Positions 1-8,485 are shown, counted from the first letter of the stretch. The stretch is 23,869 bases of DNA from an uncultured Lachnospiraceae bacterium (GCA_910587715.1 CAJUMV010000055.1:1-23869), one strand, 5' to 3'. Numbers and translations: made by a program. Notes: a model not told the origin generated them from the letters alone.

Positions 1-1
1 A

Positions 2-1603
2 GGATTTCTTCCTTGTTTGGAATCAAGATTGCGAACTTGTTTCGCAATTACCTATCTGGCATTACAGGAAACCGGATGGACGGTTGACGACAGCCTGAGA
101 ACCGCAGAAGCGGAAGCCTGTGCCGGGAAATATCAGTTCAGTGTGGATGGGAAAGATATTTATTCCTTTCTCATGAGCGAAGTCGCGCCAACGGCAAATA
201 TTCTCTTTTCCTTTGACCGCAGGAAGCGAAGGGTAAGCTTTTGCTCCTATCCGCATATCGGGAAGGACACTGGCATCTGTATCGGTCTGCGCAATCTGGC
301 AAGCCGGATTCAGATCGAATCCACCACAGATGCGGCGCTTATCACCGCATACCGTCCAACCTGTGACAGCAGCGCGGGTATCGAATACGTCAATTTCGGC
401 GATCCCTTCCTGTACAATCTGGATTACTTTGCAGACACACACAATGAATATGGAGATTACCGGTACGTCACCGAAAGTTTCCACGACGAATATACGGCAT
501 GGAAAAAGCTGCGGGAAGATCGGCGGCCGGATTACATCGCCCTGACAAAAGCATACAACAAGGCCCTGCTCGCTGTCAGCGAACTGCAAAACCGTCTTCC
601 CAACGACGGCTGCAGCATCGACTACAAAACTTACAAGGCGGACGAACTTGCATTCTCCTTAAACGCCTATGAAAAGGCGCTGACCGCGCTGATCACCCTG
701 TACAAAAAAGAGTATCCCGATCTCTATACCGATCCCGGCTCTGAACTGGACGAAGCGCACCTGCGCACCACCATGTACTGGCACGATTACTGCGCTTACA
801 AATATCAGATCATTCCCTCTGTTCTGGAGGCAATGAAAATCTGGTACGAGACGGACGCTTCGGGCAATCTCGTGAAAGATGATGAGGGAAGCTACGTTGT
901 ATGCGAAAACGGGAATCCGGCTTACGCGGGAAATCCCGCCATGGTAAAGCCCGTAAACGCTTTTCTGTACGAGTTTGATCTGTACGGTCTGGAAGAACTG
1001 CTGGCAAAAAAGAAAGCGTGGATGGAATGCGTCAATCTCTTATACCGGGACGGCTTTATCGCCTCCGGTACAAAGGAAACGCCGGAAACATACCTGACTC
1101 CTGACGAAACCGGATGGGAAATGCTGACAGACAGCCAGAAAGCGCAGTTTACCACCATCACCGCATTCAAAGACACACTGGAGAGCTATCTCGACTACAT
1201 GTCCTTTGAACCCCGCGGCAACGCTGTCACCGGCACAACCTGCAAAGGCATTGTCCGTCTGTGCGAGGACGCCATTTCCACGAGGCAGGAAGAAATCAAT
1301 TCCCTGCAGGAACAACTCGACTCCATCGGCGCGAAGCGGAACGCTCTCTCCTCCTCCGTTCTCCCGGAAAACCATTTCAGCTCAGAGAATCTGAAACTCT
1401 TCCGCCTGCTTATCCACGAGGCGGACTACAGCAACAAAAATATCGTGACCACGAATCTGGATGATGTCCTGACCATGATCGACATAGCCGAAGAACTCTA
1501 TCAGGATGCCAAAACGCATCTGGATATCGTGTCGCGTCCGCAGTACGCGTTCCGCACCACTATCGACAATCTCTTTGCTCTGGAAGAATTTGCACCGCTG
1601 TAG
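2..1603 (+). CDS. Phage tail (minor structural) protein, N-terminal part, 5' partial, ended by in-frame TAG
   Basis: The frame is open to the left edge of the window, so the true start lies outside; the TTG at 17 has no ribosome binding site. The visible part is about 530 residues. A segment near residues 45-110 (SFLMSEVAPTANILFSFD, then GKDTGICIGLRNLASRIQ) looks like the tail-associated minor structural proteins of Firmicute siphophages, which form the tail tip and baseplate. The rest is largely alpha-helical, with helical stretches around 185-240 and 415-450. The frame stops at TAG 1601-1603, but the next 604 codons in the same frame continue the same kind of protein, so this is probably the front of one gene broken or regulated by an amber codon. 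Assignment as a tail protein rests on family resemblance and on the fibre genes that follow. Confidence 0.7.
   Translation, partial: GFLPCLESRLRTCFAITYLALQETGWTVDDSLRTAEAEACAGKYQFSVDGKDIYSFLMSEVAPTANILFSFDRRKRRVSFCSYPHIGKDTGICIGLRNLASRIQIESTTDAALITAYRPTCDSSAGIEYVNFGDPFLYNLDYFADTHNEYGDYRYVTESFHDEYTAWKKLREDRRPDYIALTKAYNKALLAVSELQNRLPNDGCSIDYKTYKADELAFSLNAYEKALTALITLYKKEYPDLYTDPGSELDEAHLRTTMYWHDYCAYKYQIIPSVLEAMKIWYETDASGNLVKDDEGSYVVCENGNPAYAGNPAMVKPVNAFLYEFDLYGLEELLAKKKAWMECVNLLYRDGFIASGTKETPETYLTPDETGWEMLTDSQKAQFTTITAFKDTLESYLDYMSFEPRGNAVTGTTCKGIVRLCEDAISTRQEEINSLQEQLDSIGAKRNALSSSVLPENHFSSENLKLFRLLIHEADYSNKNIVTTNLDDVLTMIDIAEELYQDAKTHLDIVSRPQYAFRTTIDNLFALEEFAPL
1601..1603 (+). other. In-frame amber (TAG) codon splitting the tail-protein gene
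   Basis: TAG lies between CTG and GAA with coding-like sequence on both sides: FAPL, stop, EDFAIGNFIRLLPDLF. The second half (GNFIRLLP, then VKLRLISIE) is the conserved-looking end of the tail domain, so it belongs to the same protein. A single base change from CAG, AAG, GAG, TTG, TGG, TCG, TAC or TAT would create it. All four genuine stops in the phage block are TAA, whereas host genes here (mraZ, spoIIGA) end in TAG. Confidence 0.8.
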
Positions 1604-3415
1604 GAAGACTTTGCCATCGGCAATTTCATCCGCCTGCTGCCCGATTTGTTCCGCGACGACGCTGTAAAACTGCGGCTCATATCCATCGAGTCAAACCCGC
1701 TTCTCGATACCGGAGATATCTCCGTGGAGTTTTCCACCATGACGAGGTCCCTGTCAGACGTCAACGATCTGACTTTTCTCTTCGGCGAGGGCGCTTCCGG
1801 CTCTTCCCGTTCTTCCGGATCCGCATCCGGCAGCGGCGGCGCCTACGGCAAAAACGACGCAGAAATCCAGATTGCCAACAATATGTTAAACGCCCTGTTA
1901 AAGTCGGAGACCTTCGGCACACAGGTATCCGACGCGATTCTGGACAGCATCCGTGCCAATAAAGGAAACTTCGGAAAGCTGCTGGCGCACAGCGGGATTT
2001 TTGACTCTCTGGAGAGCGGACAGATCAAGATTAACGGCGACTGCCTGACAAATGCGGTGAAATCCAACAACTATAACGGTACTCCCGACGCCCCCTTCGC
2101 CAACACAAACGGAACCATTATCGACCTGATGAACGGCGATTTTAACTTCGGCGGCGGAAAACTCAGGCTGAACGACGGCGACCTTCTGGTAGAGGGCGAC
2201 GTGATTGCCGACAGTCTGGTCGCCAACCAATCCGGAACGATCGCCGGCTGGAAATTCGATGAGACAGGTTTTTATAAAATCGGTGAAAACGGCGAGAAGC
2301 AAATGGTACTCGGGGATGAGGGGATTTCCGCCGGGGAGAATTTTTCTGTAAAGCAGGACGGAAAGTGCGCGATCAAGGATATCGACCGACTCGATATCGG
2401 TCCCATCCATCTGGATAAGGATTCCGCCGTAGCAATCGATAAAAACGCGATATCCTCTCTGGGAACCGATCAGAACAAAAAATGCGGTCTGAATTACACG
2501 CTCGATACAGAAGGGTTTCACATTTATAATGGGGATAATTCTGCGGCGTCTGCCGAAACCTTTGCGAACTTGCAGTTTCAGTCGCTGGGAACCGGCGGTT
2601 TCTTAAAATTGGGGAAACGATTCCAGTCGCATACGGAATCCTCCTTCTCATATAGCGACGATAAGGCAGACTGTACATGTATCGTTGACAGTATGGGAAT
2701 CCACGGGACAAGCAAAACGTCTACTCATGTCGGACAGATCTACCATCTCATGGATGAAAACCAAAACCATACAATGGATGCCAATAATACCTCTGTTGAC
2801 GCTATCCAGGAATTTTTACCCTCGAAATCTTTCCCGGATAACTTTAACCCGTTTTATGTTCTAAAGACCGATGCAACGCTAATCCTTCCCGGCACAGATG
2901 AGAATGCAGATTTTCCCAATTATAGTAACGCCACATCCTTTGAAGGCTTTGAAAGCGATGATACTGTCATAAAGAACATATTTGAGTATGGGAAAAATAT
3001 TATAAATACATTCCTGCTGTCACAAACCAGCAGCTCCGGTTCCCAGCTTCGCATTTCGGACACCGGCATGATCTACACCTATGCAAGCTCGTCTGAAAAA
3101 TATAAATACGATATCAAAGAGCAAATCGCAGAATCTCTTGATCCCCGCAAACTTTACAATCTGCCAGTCATCCAGTTTAAGTACAAGGAAGGATATTTAA
3201 ACGAAAAGGATGAGCGCTGCGGCAAAGACATCATCGGCTTCCTCGCCGAAGACGTCTATGAGACCTACCCCATCGCCTGCAACTTAAAAGACGGCGAACC
3301 CGAAGTGCCGGAGTACAACATGCTGATCGCTCCCATGTTAAAGCTGATTCAGGAACAGCATGAGGAGATCGAGAAGCTAAAACAACGCATTACCATTTTA
3401 GAGCAGAAAGCATAA
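1604..3415 (+). CDS. Phage tail protein, C-terminal part with S74-type intramolecular chaperone; in-frame continuation after TAG
   Basis: This is the same reading frame as the preceding feature, continuing directly after TAG 1601-1603. There is no ribosome binding site at the TTG at 1646. The best internal start is ATG 1739, preceded by GGAG at 1726-1729 with 9 bases between. A Ser/Gly-rich linker follows (about 1795-1845), then fibre-like sequence with motifs such as GTIIDLMNGDFNFGGGKLRL. The last 110 residues match an intramolecular chaperone of endosialidase type (peptidase S74): SSSEKYKYDIKEQI, then FKYKEG, then IIGFLAEDVYETYP, ending in a helix with coiled-coil heptads. In that family the domain trimerises the fibre and cuts itself off before a Ser. 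Terminates at TAA. The role in host recognition is inferred; the product may be absent if the TAG is not bypassed. Confidence 0.65.
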   Translation, partial: EDFAIGNFIRLLPDLFRDDAVKLRLISIESNPLLDTGDISVEFSTMTRSLSDVNDLTFLFGEGASGSSRSSGSASGSGGAYGKNDAEIQIANNMLNALLKSETFGTQVSDAILDSIRANKGNFGKLLAHSGIFDSLESGQIKINGDCLTNAVKSNNYNGTPDAPFANTNGTIIDLMNGDFNFGGGKLRLNDGDLLVEGDVIADSLVANQSGTIAGWKFDETGFYKIGENGEKQMVLGDEGISAGENFSVKQDGKCAIKDIDRLDIGPIHLDKDSAVAIDKNAISSLGTDQNKKCGLNYTLDTEGFHIYNGDNSAASAETFANLQFQSLGTGGFLKLGKRFQSHTESSFSYSDDKADCTCIVDSMGIHGTSKTSTHVGQIYHLMDENQNHTMDANNTSVDAIQEFLPSKSFPDNFNPFYVLKTDATLILPGTDENADFPNYSNATSFEGFESDDTVIKNIFEYGKNIINTFLLSQTSSSGSQLRISDTGMIYTYASSSEKYKYDIKEQIAESLDPRKLYNLPVIQFKYKEGYLNEKDERCGKDIIGFLAEDVYETYPIACNLKDGEPEVPEYNMLIAPMLKLIQEQHEEIEKLKQRITILEQKA

Positions 3416-3426
3416 CGCTTCTGCTC
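3401..3426 (+). repeat. Small inverted repeat across the stop codon of the tail gene
   Basis: GAGCAGAAAGC (3401-3411) pairs with GCTTCTGCTC (3417-3426), with one bulged A and a 5-base loop containing the TAA stop. No T-run follows, so it is not a convincing intrinsic terminator. It may be an mRNA structure between two strongly expressed structural genes. Confidence 0.4.
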
Positions 3427-3453
3427 TCCATTACATGAAAAAGGAGGAACACC

Positions 3454-5751
3454 ATGGAACTATTAAGTAAAGATATCACCCTCGGCTTCTACAACGACAC
3501 AGGCATCATCAATCTGCCTGTGTCACAGTATGATGCCGGGCGGATCATCTCGATTGGCTTTACCAACGATGGAAAACGCTTTTCCATACCCGAAAACACT
3601 TCCGTCTTTTTGAAAGCGATAAAACCCGACGGAAAACAGATCAACACCGACGAGTGGTGCCGCATACAGGAAAACCGCGTCAATATTGAGCTGTCCAAAC
3701 AGCTCACCGCCGTTCCCGGCACCGTAAAATGCGAGCTTATATTGAGCGACAGCACCGGAAAGCAGTACACCTCCAGCCGCTTTCACATTGTGGTCGGCAA
3801 ATCCGTCCACAACGATGAAAACCTGCTCTCCACCGATACCTACAAAAATATCATTGATCTTCTTCTGGATCTGGATGCCCTGAAAAAAGATCTCGTATTC
3901 AAGAAGGAAAAGGATCAGCCGGACGGCGTGCCGTCCCTGGATGAACATGCAAAGATTCCACGGCATGAACTGTACGAAGCAAATCTGGAGCAGTCCGGCG
4001 TCGTCAGACTGGTTGACTCCACAGAAAGCAGCTCCATCACAGATGCCGCCACCCCCAATTCCGTGAAGATGGTTCGTGACGCCCTGTCAAGTCACACTTC
4101 CCATACAGAAAATCCCCATGCGGTTACCAAAGCACAGGTCGGTCTGGGAAGCGCGGACAATACTGCCGATAAGGACAAGCCCGTATCCACGGCGCAGCGT
4201 GAAGCGATCGACGCATCCCTTCTGGAGGCAAAAGCATACACCGACGTCCACACGGAAAACGGAGATATTCATGTATCTACAGCGGATAAAAATCTATGGA
4301 ATCAAACCACGGAATCATTGTACGGTGAAATCACGAGAGCAACGGAAAAAGAAACCGAAATCGCTGACAGCCTGGCAAAAGAAGTTGCCCGGCTGGATGA
4401 AATCACATCCCGGGTCACATACGGAATCTGCAGCACCGACGCGGAAACCGCCGCCAAAACAGTTGCCTGCGCCGGCTTTCGTTTCGTAGAAGGCGCGGAG
4501 ATCACAGTAAAATTCACCGTCACCAACATAGCCGCCGACCCCACCCTCAATGTAAATGATACGGGCGAGCGGCCCATTTATTATAAAGGCAGTCCCATCT
4601 TCGCCCGATATCTGTCCGCCGACGGCACCTATACCTTCCGCTATAACGGCGCACAGTATGAGTTAGTCGGAGATATCAGCGCGGAGACAGGAAGCGGTGC
4701 CGTGTCCGTCGAGGAAATCGGCATTCTGGAAAACCTTCAGACAGAAGACAGAACAAATCTGGTAGCCGCCATCAACAGCTTGACTCTCTCCTGCGATGAA
4801 ATGGAACATACGATTCAGGCAACCAGGGACTGGACAGAAAATCTGTTAGAGAGCCACTTCCATGAACTCGATCCTGACAGCTTACTTCGAAAAACGGGAG
4901 ATGCAGGAAAAACCACCGTATCATTTACGCCCGCATCCTCCAGATCGCTTCCTGTTTCCGATGAAAATATGGAAGTCATCCTTGGCAAGGTCAATACATA
5001 CCTCGCCGATTTGAAAAATGTGGCATTTAGCGGAGCATACGCCGATCTGAGCGGCAGACCAAGTATTATCAGCAGCTACCCATCTCTTTCCTACAAACCC
5101 ATATCGCAGTTCAGCCTCCGCTCCGCCGCCGTATCCGGCGTAGCAAAATATGAGATAACCCGGCTGTTTTCGGGTTCAAGAAGCTATCTGCTTTCCAACA
5201 CAAGCCATGCCGCCACATCCGATTCAACCAACCTGATTTACAAGTTCAGCGATACAACGCTGACGGACTCTTATCCACACGCAAGAAATACCAGCGGATA
5301 CAGTTCCAGCAGTGATATTTCAGCCTATCCGATCAACAAAAACTGGATTAATTATGCCATACTTATCATCGGAACAGGGGGCGCCGCCACAGCATCCGCA
5401 CAGAGCGCGAACGATTATTCAGCGGCAAGATTGTTGGTCGGCAAAGCCAATTCTTATGCAAACAACAATACCTCCAACTGGAACGGCTACACGGTTCATA
5501 ACTGCAGTTTGGGAAGCAACGGCGGCAAAACGTCCAGATGGAGTATCGCAGTGACGGCAGGCACAACCTCTGTAAAGCCGGCTGTTTATATCCAGATCCC
5601 GAAAGGCTCATGGGCTATGGTGAGCTGCTTTCTGCTGCCTCTGGGAGCGGGTGTTCCGAGTATACCGACATTTGATTCTACCAGAACATCAAGCTACGGC
5701 AGAGGAACCATCTATTCATGCAGAGGTGTGGAAACAAAATCCTATTGCTAA
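3454..5751 (+). CDS. BppU-type baseplate upper protein / tail fibre
   Basis: This 765-residue protein starts at ATG 3454 behind AAGGAGG, 7 bases away. Residues 1 to about 125 resemble the BppU N-terminal domain (baseplate upper protein of lactococcal-type phages): ITLGFYNDTGIINLPVSQ, FLKAIKPDGKQI, then GTVKCELILSD. Around 205-280 come two common fibre motifs, the NPHAVTKAQVGLGSADNT segment and DIHVSTADKNLWNQ. A third, FSGAYADLSGRPSI, lies near 525. The last 220 residues are Ser/Thr/Asn-rich and not recognised, as expected for a variable receptor-binding tip. It lies 38 bp after the S74-domain protein and 18 bp before the next gene, in one apparent operon. In the BppU family the N-terminus anchors the fibre to the baseplate; the receptor is not predictable from sequence. 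Confidence 0.8.
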   Translation: MELLSKDITLGFYNDTGIINLPVSQYDAGRIISIGFTNDGKRFSIPENTSVFLKAIKPDGKQINTDEWCRIQENRVNIELSKQLTAVPGTVKCELILSDSTGKQYTSSRFHIVVGKSVHNDENLLSTDTYKNIIDLLLDLDALKKDLVFKKEKDQPDGVPSLDEHAKIPRHELYEANLEQSGVVRLVDSTESSSITDAATPNSVKMVRDALSSHTSHTENPHAVTKAQVGLGSADNTADKDKPVSTAQREAIDASLLEAKAYTDVHTENGDIHVSTADKNLWNQTTESLYGEITRATEKETEIADSLAKEVARLDEITSRVTYGICSTDAETAAKTVACAGFRFVEGAEITVKFTVTNIAADPTLNVNDTGERPIYYKGSPIFARYLSADGTYTFRYNGAQYELVGDISAETGSGAVSVEEIGILENLQTEDRTNLVAAINSLTLSCDEMEHTIQATRDWTENLLESHFHELDPDSLLRKTGDAGKTTVSFTPASSRSLPVSDENMEVILGKVNTYLADLKNVAFSGAYADLSGRPSIISSYPSLSYKPISQFSLRSAAVSGVAKYEITRLFSGSRSYLLSNTSHAATSDSTNLIYKFSDTTLTDSYPHARNTSGYSSSSDISAYPINKNWINYAILIIGTGGAATASAQSANDYSAARLLVGKANSYANNNTSNWNGYTVHNCSLGSNGGKTSRWSIAVTAGTTSVKPAVYIQIPKGSWAMVSCFLLPLGAGVPSIPTFDSTRTSSYGRGTIYSCRGVETKSYC

Positions 5752-5769
5752 TACAAGGAGGCAACTATC

Positions 5770-6156
5770 ATGTTCAAAATGTACTATAACGACACAGACA
5801 CTTCCGTGGAAATATTCGGATTTATGGACACGGACGACGGGAGGATCATTATTCTCTGCGAATCCCCCGCCGAAAACAATTCCGGCTTCCAAATCTTCGA
5901 GGAAACAGATGCCGAAAAACATCTCTTATTTGACGGTTCCGCCTATAAATACCGTTGGGATGTACTGACAAAAAACCGACCGTCGGATGAAATCTGGTAT
6001 ACGAACATCCCCGGTTATCTGCAGACGGAACCCTGGCCTGTTCACCCTGACCCTGACGATGCGATCATTTTAGAAGATCCCCTCAGCGCGCAGGAATTAA
6101 CCGAAGCCATAGCCGACCTCATGTGCGAAGTCAGCATGATGCAGCTTAACATTTAA
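5770..6156 (+). CDS. Hypothetical phage tail-module protein, 128 residues
   Basis: ATG 5770 follows AAGGAGG by 8 bases and begins 18 bp after the fibre gene, so it is translated with the tail operon. The protein is acidic, has no membrane segment or signal peptide and has several aromatic residues (IWYTNIPGYLQTEPWPVH). Its C-terminus, LSAQELTEAIADLMCEVSMM, is a short helix of a kind often seen in small proteins between fibre and XkdX genes in Firmicute prophages. I do not recognise a functional domain. By position it could be a fibre chaperone or minor baseplate component, but nothing in the sequence settles this. Confidence 0.6.
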   Translation: MFKMYYNDTDTSVEIFGFMDTDDGRIIILCESPAENNSGFQIFEETDAEKHLLFDGSAYKYRWDVLTKNRPSDEIWYTNIPGYLQTEPWPVHPDPDDAIILEDPLSAQELTEAIADLMCEVSMMQLNI

Positions 6157-6178
6157 CCGAAAGAAAGGAGGCACTCAC

Positions 6179-6331
6179 ATGGCGTACAGAATCTTAAAGA
6201 GCCTGATCTCAGCCGGCGCAAAATCCGGCGCGGAACTCACCGAGATGGCCGATGTTTATTACGGCGCGGGCAGACTGACAACCGAAGAATACTGCGACAT
6301 CCTTGAGCGGATCAATACCATGGCAGACTAA
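6179..6331 (+). CDS. XkdX-like small phage protein, 50 residues
   Basis: A short gene with an excellent ribosome binding site (AAAGGAGG, ending 7 bases before ATG 6179) and TAA stop at 6329-6331. The peptide runs MAYRILKSLISAGAKSG... and ends RLTTEEYCDILERINTMAD. The closing pattern of a helix, a turn and TTEEYxxI resembles the XkdX family of about 50 residues that sits after the tail-fibre genes in PBSX-like prophages. The family's function is not established. It begins 22 bp after the preceding gene and is the last gene of the phage block; in many prophages holin and endolysin genes would come next, but here a host gene on the other strand follows. The family call is from pattern and position only. 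Confidence 0.6.
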   Translation: MAYRILKSLISAGAKSGAELTEMADVYYGAGRLTTEEYCDILERINTMAD

Positions 6332-6346
6332 TTCTTCCCATTCAAT

Positions 6347-6392
6347 AAGCCGCTGCACAGCGGATGAAATATCATCCGGCTGGCAGCGGCTT
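6347..6392. terminator. Long hairpin between convergent genes, probable bidirectional terminator
   Basis: AAGCCGCTGC (6347-6356) pairs perfectly with GCAGCGGCTT (6383-6392). Inside, CGGATGA (6361-6367) pairs with TCATCCG (6372-6378) around an AATA loop, leaving a 4-by-4 internal loop. It lies between the end of the phage operon and the end of the HD-GYP gene, which converge. Neither side has a long T-run, so efficiency as an intrinsic terminator is uncertain. Confidence 0.5.
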
Positions 6393-6410
6393 AGATTATT
6401 ACAGAGGAAC

Positions 6411-8405
6411 TCACCCAAACTTCGCAATATCATAAGTGAGCGTAATATCCTTCTCCCCATAAAGTTTAAAATAATTCTGCACGATACGGTCCGTCACCAC
6501 GCGCACATTCTCCCGCTCCGTGCCAAGGAGCACCACGAGAAACTGCGAGCTGCTGTACCTTGCGCCCACATCCACGCCGCGCAAGGATTTGCAGATCGCC
6601 TGCTCCATGCACTGCATGGCGGTCTCCATGCGCTCGAGCTTGACCTCGCTACCGTTGGAGGAGAACAGGGTAAAGAGCAGAAGCTGCGTCTCCTTCTTGC
6701 TGCGCGCCGACATATGTTTCACGAAGTCGTACACATGGTTGAACTCGTCATAATCCACCTGGAACGCACCCTGATAAGTTTCCCGATTTTTGATGGCGTC
6801 CATAATCTTATCCAAATCGCTCTGGGACTGCTCGGGCGTCCGCAGAATACCGGACCTCTGGAAGAACCCGTAATGGTTCCCCCTGCTCTGTTTTACAAGA
6901 TAGAGCGCCTTATCAGCCCTTCTGTAAAGCTCCTCAAACTCTCTTCCGTCCATCCCGGAGATACTGATGCCGACCGAAAGCTCCGCGTCCTTAAGCACCT
7001 CTACCTCATCCTGCTTTTTGCGGAAAGCCTCCAAAAGCTCTTCCACCTTCTGCGTAACGACTTCCTCGTCCGTGATGCCCGCCAGATAATACAAAAACTC
7101 ATCCCCGCCGGTCCGGCAGACAATCTCGTTTCCGCATACATCCCGCAGCACGTCTGCGACTACCTTCAGGGCATAATCTCCCATCAGATGACCGTGCACG
7201 TCATTAATGTGACGGAAATGATCCAAATCAATCAGCATTAAGGCGCCGCCTTCCGCGCGCAGGCTTAGGGAAATATCGTGCTCTCCCTTCTGCCTGCTTA
7301 AAAGCCCCGTCAGATAATCAACAGGTGATTCCAAAATATCCTCATTGCCCATGGTGATGCCCATGATCTTGCCGCTGTCGAAAATCGGCGTAGCCAGATC
7401 CTCCTCCGGCATCCACATTTTTTCCAGCGCGCCCTCTTTGATCAAATCCACAAAAATATCAACCAGCTCAGGATCCCACTGACTCCCTTTTCCCTTCTCA
7501 AGCTCCTTCATGACCACATCGTCATTCAGCCGCCTGCGGTAAACGCGGTTGCTGGTCATGGCGTCATAGGAATCCACCAGACCAATCACACGCGCCACGA
7601 GCGGAATGCTCTCTCCCTTTAACCCTTCCGGATATCCCCTGCCATCGTAGCGCTCATGGTGATATTTCGCACCCACATTGACATTGGGAAACATCTTAAA
7701 ATCATTTAAAATCTCAGCGCCCACAAGGGTATGCCCCTTAATCAGCCGAAATTCCACATCCGTCAGCTTAAAGGGTTTGTTGAGCACGGCATCGGGCACA
7801 CCGATTTTACCCACATCATGCAGCATCGCCACATAATAAATATTCTGAATGTCCTCCTCAGACCAGCCCAAACGCTGTGCCAGGAGTTCAGAGTACGCTG
7901 CCACCCGCATGGAGTGTCCTTTGGTATAGTCATCCTTCGCATCCACCGTATTAGCGACCGTCATGATTGCCTGAATCGTGATGCGCTCCATCTCCTTCGT
8001 CTTTTCATCCAGTCTGCGCTGCAAATCCTTCCGATAACCGTCCAGCTCCAGCGTGCTTCTGATCCGGCTGAGCATGATATTCGGCTCAAAGGGCTTGGCA
8101 ATATAATCGTTTGCGCCCACACGGAAACACTCGATCTCTGTCTCCGCGCTGCGGTCAGCCGTCAGAAAGATAACAGGAATCTTCTTCCAGCGCGTATCCT
8201 TCTGCAGCTTTTCCATCACCTCAAAACCGCCTATTTCCGGCATATTGATATCCAGAAGAATCAAATCCGGCGTATGCCGCTCCAGATACTTAAACGCCTG
8301 CTTTCCCGAATTTACGGCTACCGCCTTATACTTCCCCTCGAGCAGTTTTTGCGCGGTTGACAGTGTTAATCTGTCATCATCGACAATCAAGATTATTTTT
8401 TTCAT
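6411..8405 (-). CDS. Response regulator with REC, HD-GYP, GGDEF and a degenerate GGDEF-like domain
   Basis: This 664-residue cytoplasmic protein has no membrane segments. REC spans about 1-120, with acidic D9-D11, phosphoacceptor D52 (LLDINMPE), T82 and K104 all present. HD-GYP spans about 140-330 with HD at 196-197 (MLHDVGKIG) and GYP at 257-259 (RYDGRGYP); this family hydrolyses c-di-GMP. GGDEF spans about 360-515 with LTGLLSR and intact GGDEF at 433-437, the signature of c-di-GMP synthases; the usual RxxD product-inhibition site is not at the expected place (CGNE instead). Residues 540-664 look like a second GGDEF fold with SSSQF (618-622) where the signature should be, so probably inactive. 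ATG 8405 follows GGGGGA. It is monocistronic, and no sensor kinase is visible nearby. Net direction of c-di-GMP turnover cannot be told from sequence. Confidence 0.9.
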   Translation of the reverse strand: MKKIILIVDDDRLTLSTAQKLLEGKYKAVAVNSGKQAFKYLERHTPDLILLDINMPEIGGFEVMEKLQKDTRWKKIPVIFLTADRSAETEIECFRVGANDYIAKPFEPNIMLSRIRSTLELDGYRKDLQRRLDEKTKEMERITIQAIMTVANTVDAKDDYTKGHSMRVAAYSELLAQRLGWSEEDIQNIYYVAMLHDVGKIGVPDAVLNKPFKLTDVEFRLIKGHTLVGAEILNDFKMFPNVNVGAKYHHERYDGRGYPEGLKGESIPLVARVIGLVDSYDAMTSNRVYRRRLNDDVVMKELEKGKGSQWDPELVDIFVDLIKEGALEKMWMPEEDLATPIFDSGKIMGITMGNEDILESPVDYLTGLLSRQKGEHDISLSLRAEGGALMLIDLDHFRHINDVHGHLMGDYALKVVADVLRDVCGNEIVCRTGGDEFLYYLAGITDEEVVTQKVEELLEAFRKKQDEVEVLKDAELSVGISISGMDGREFEELYRRADKALYLVKQSRGNHYGFFQRSGILRTPEQSQSDLDKIMDAIKNRETYQGAFQVDYDEFNHVYDFVKHMSARSKKETQLLLFTLFSSNGSEVKLERMETAMQCMEQAICKSLRGVDVGARYSSSQFLVVLLGTERENVRVVTDRIVQNYFKLYGEKDITLTYDIAKFG

Positions 8406-8453
8406 TTGTCCCCCATATTAACTATGTAATATCAAATAGCTATATACTTCTTT

Positions 8454-8482
8454 ATTATACGCGCACCAGAGACAAAATGCAA
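8454..8482 (-). promoter_or_regulatory. Sigma-A-type promoter for the HD-GYP/GGDEF gene
   Basis: On the minus strand TTGCAT (8477-8482) and a perfect TATAAT (8454-8459) are separated by 17 bp, about 50 bp before the start codon. The -35 is weak beyond TTG. The gene therefore does not depend on readthrough from sigE. Confidence 0.6.
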
Positions 8483-8485
8483 ACA

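Noticed and set aside
5080..5751. Diversity-generating retroelement target in the fibre C-terminus
   Set aside because: No reverse transcriptase, template repeat or accessory gene is in the window, and the end lacks the C-type-lectin pattern usual for such targets.
6303..7241. Long open frame on the plus strand (312 residues)
   Set aside because: It lies antisense to the HD-GYP/GGDEF gene, has no ribosome binding site and is His/Leu-rich in the way of reverse-strand shadows; the minus-strand gene has intact catalytic motifs.
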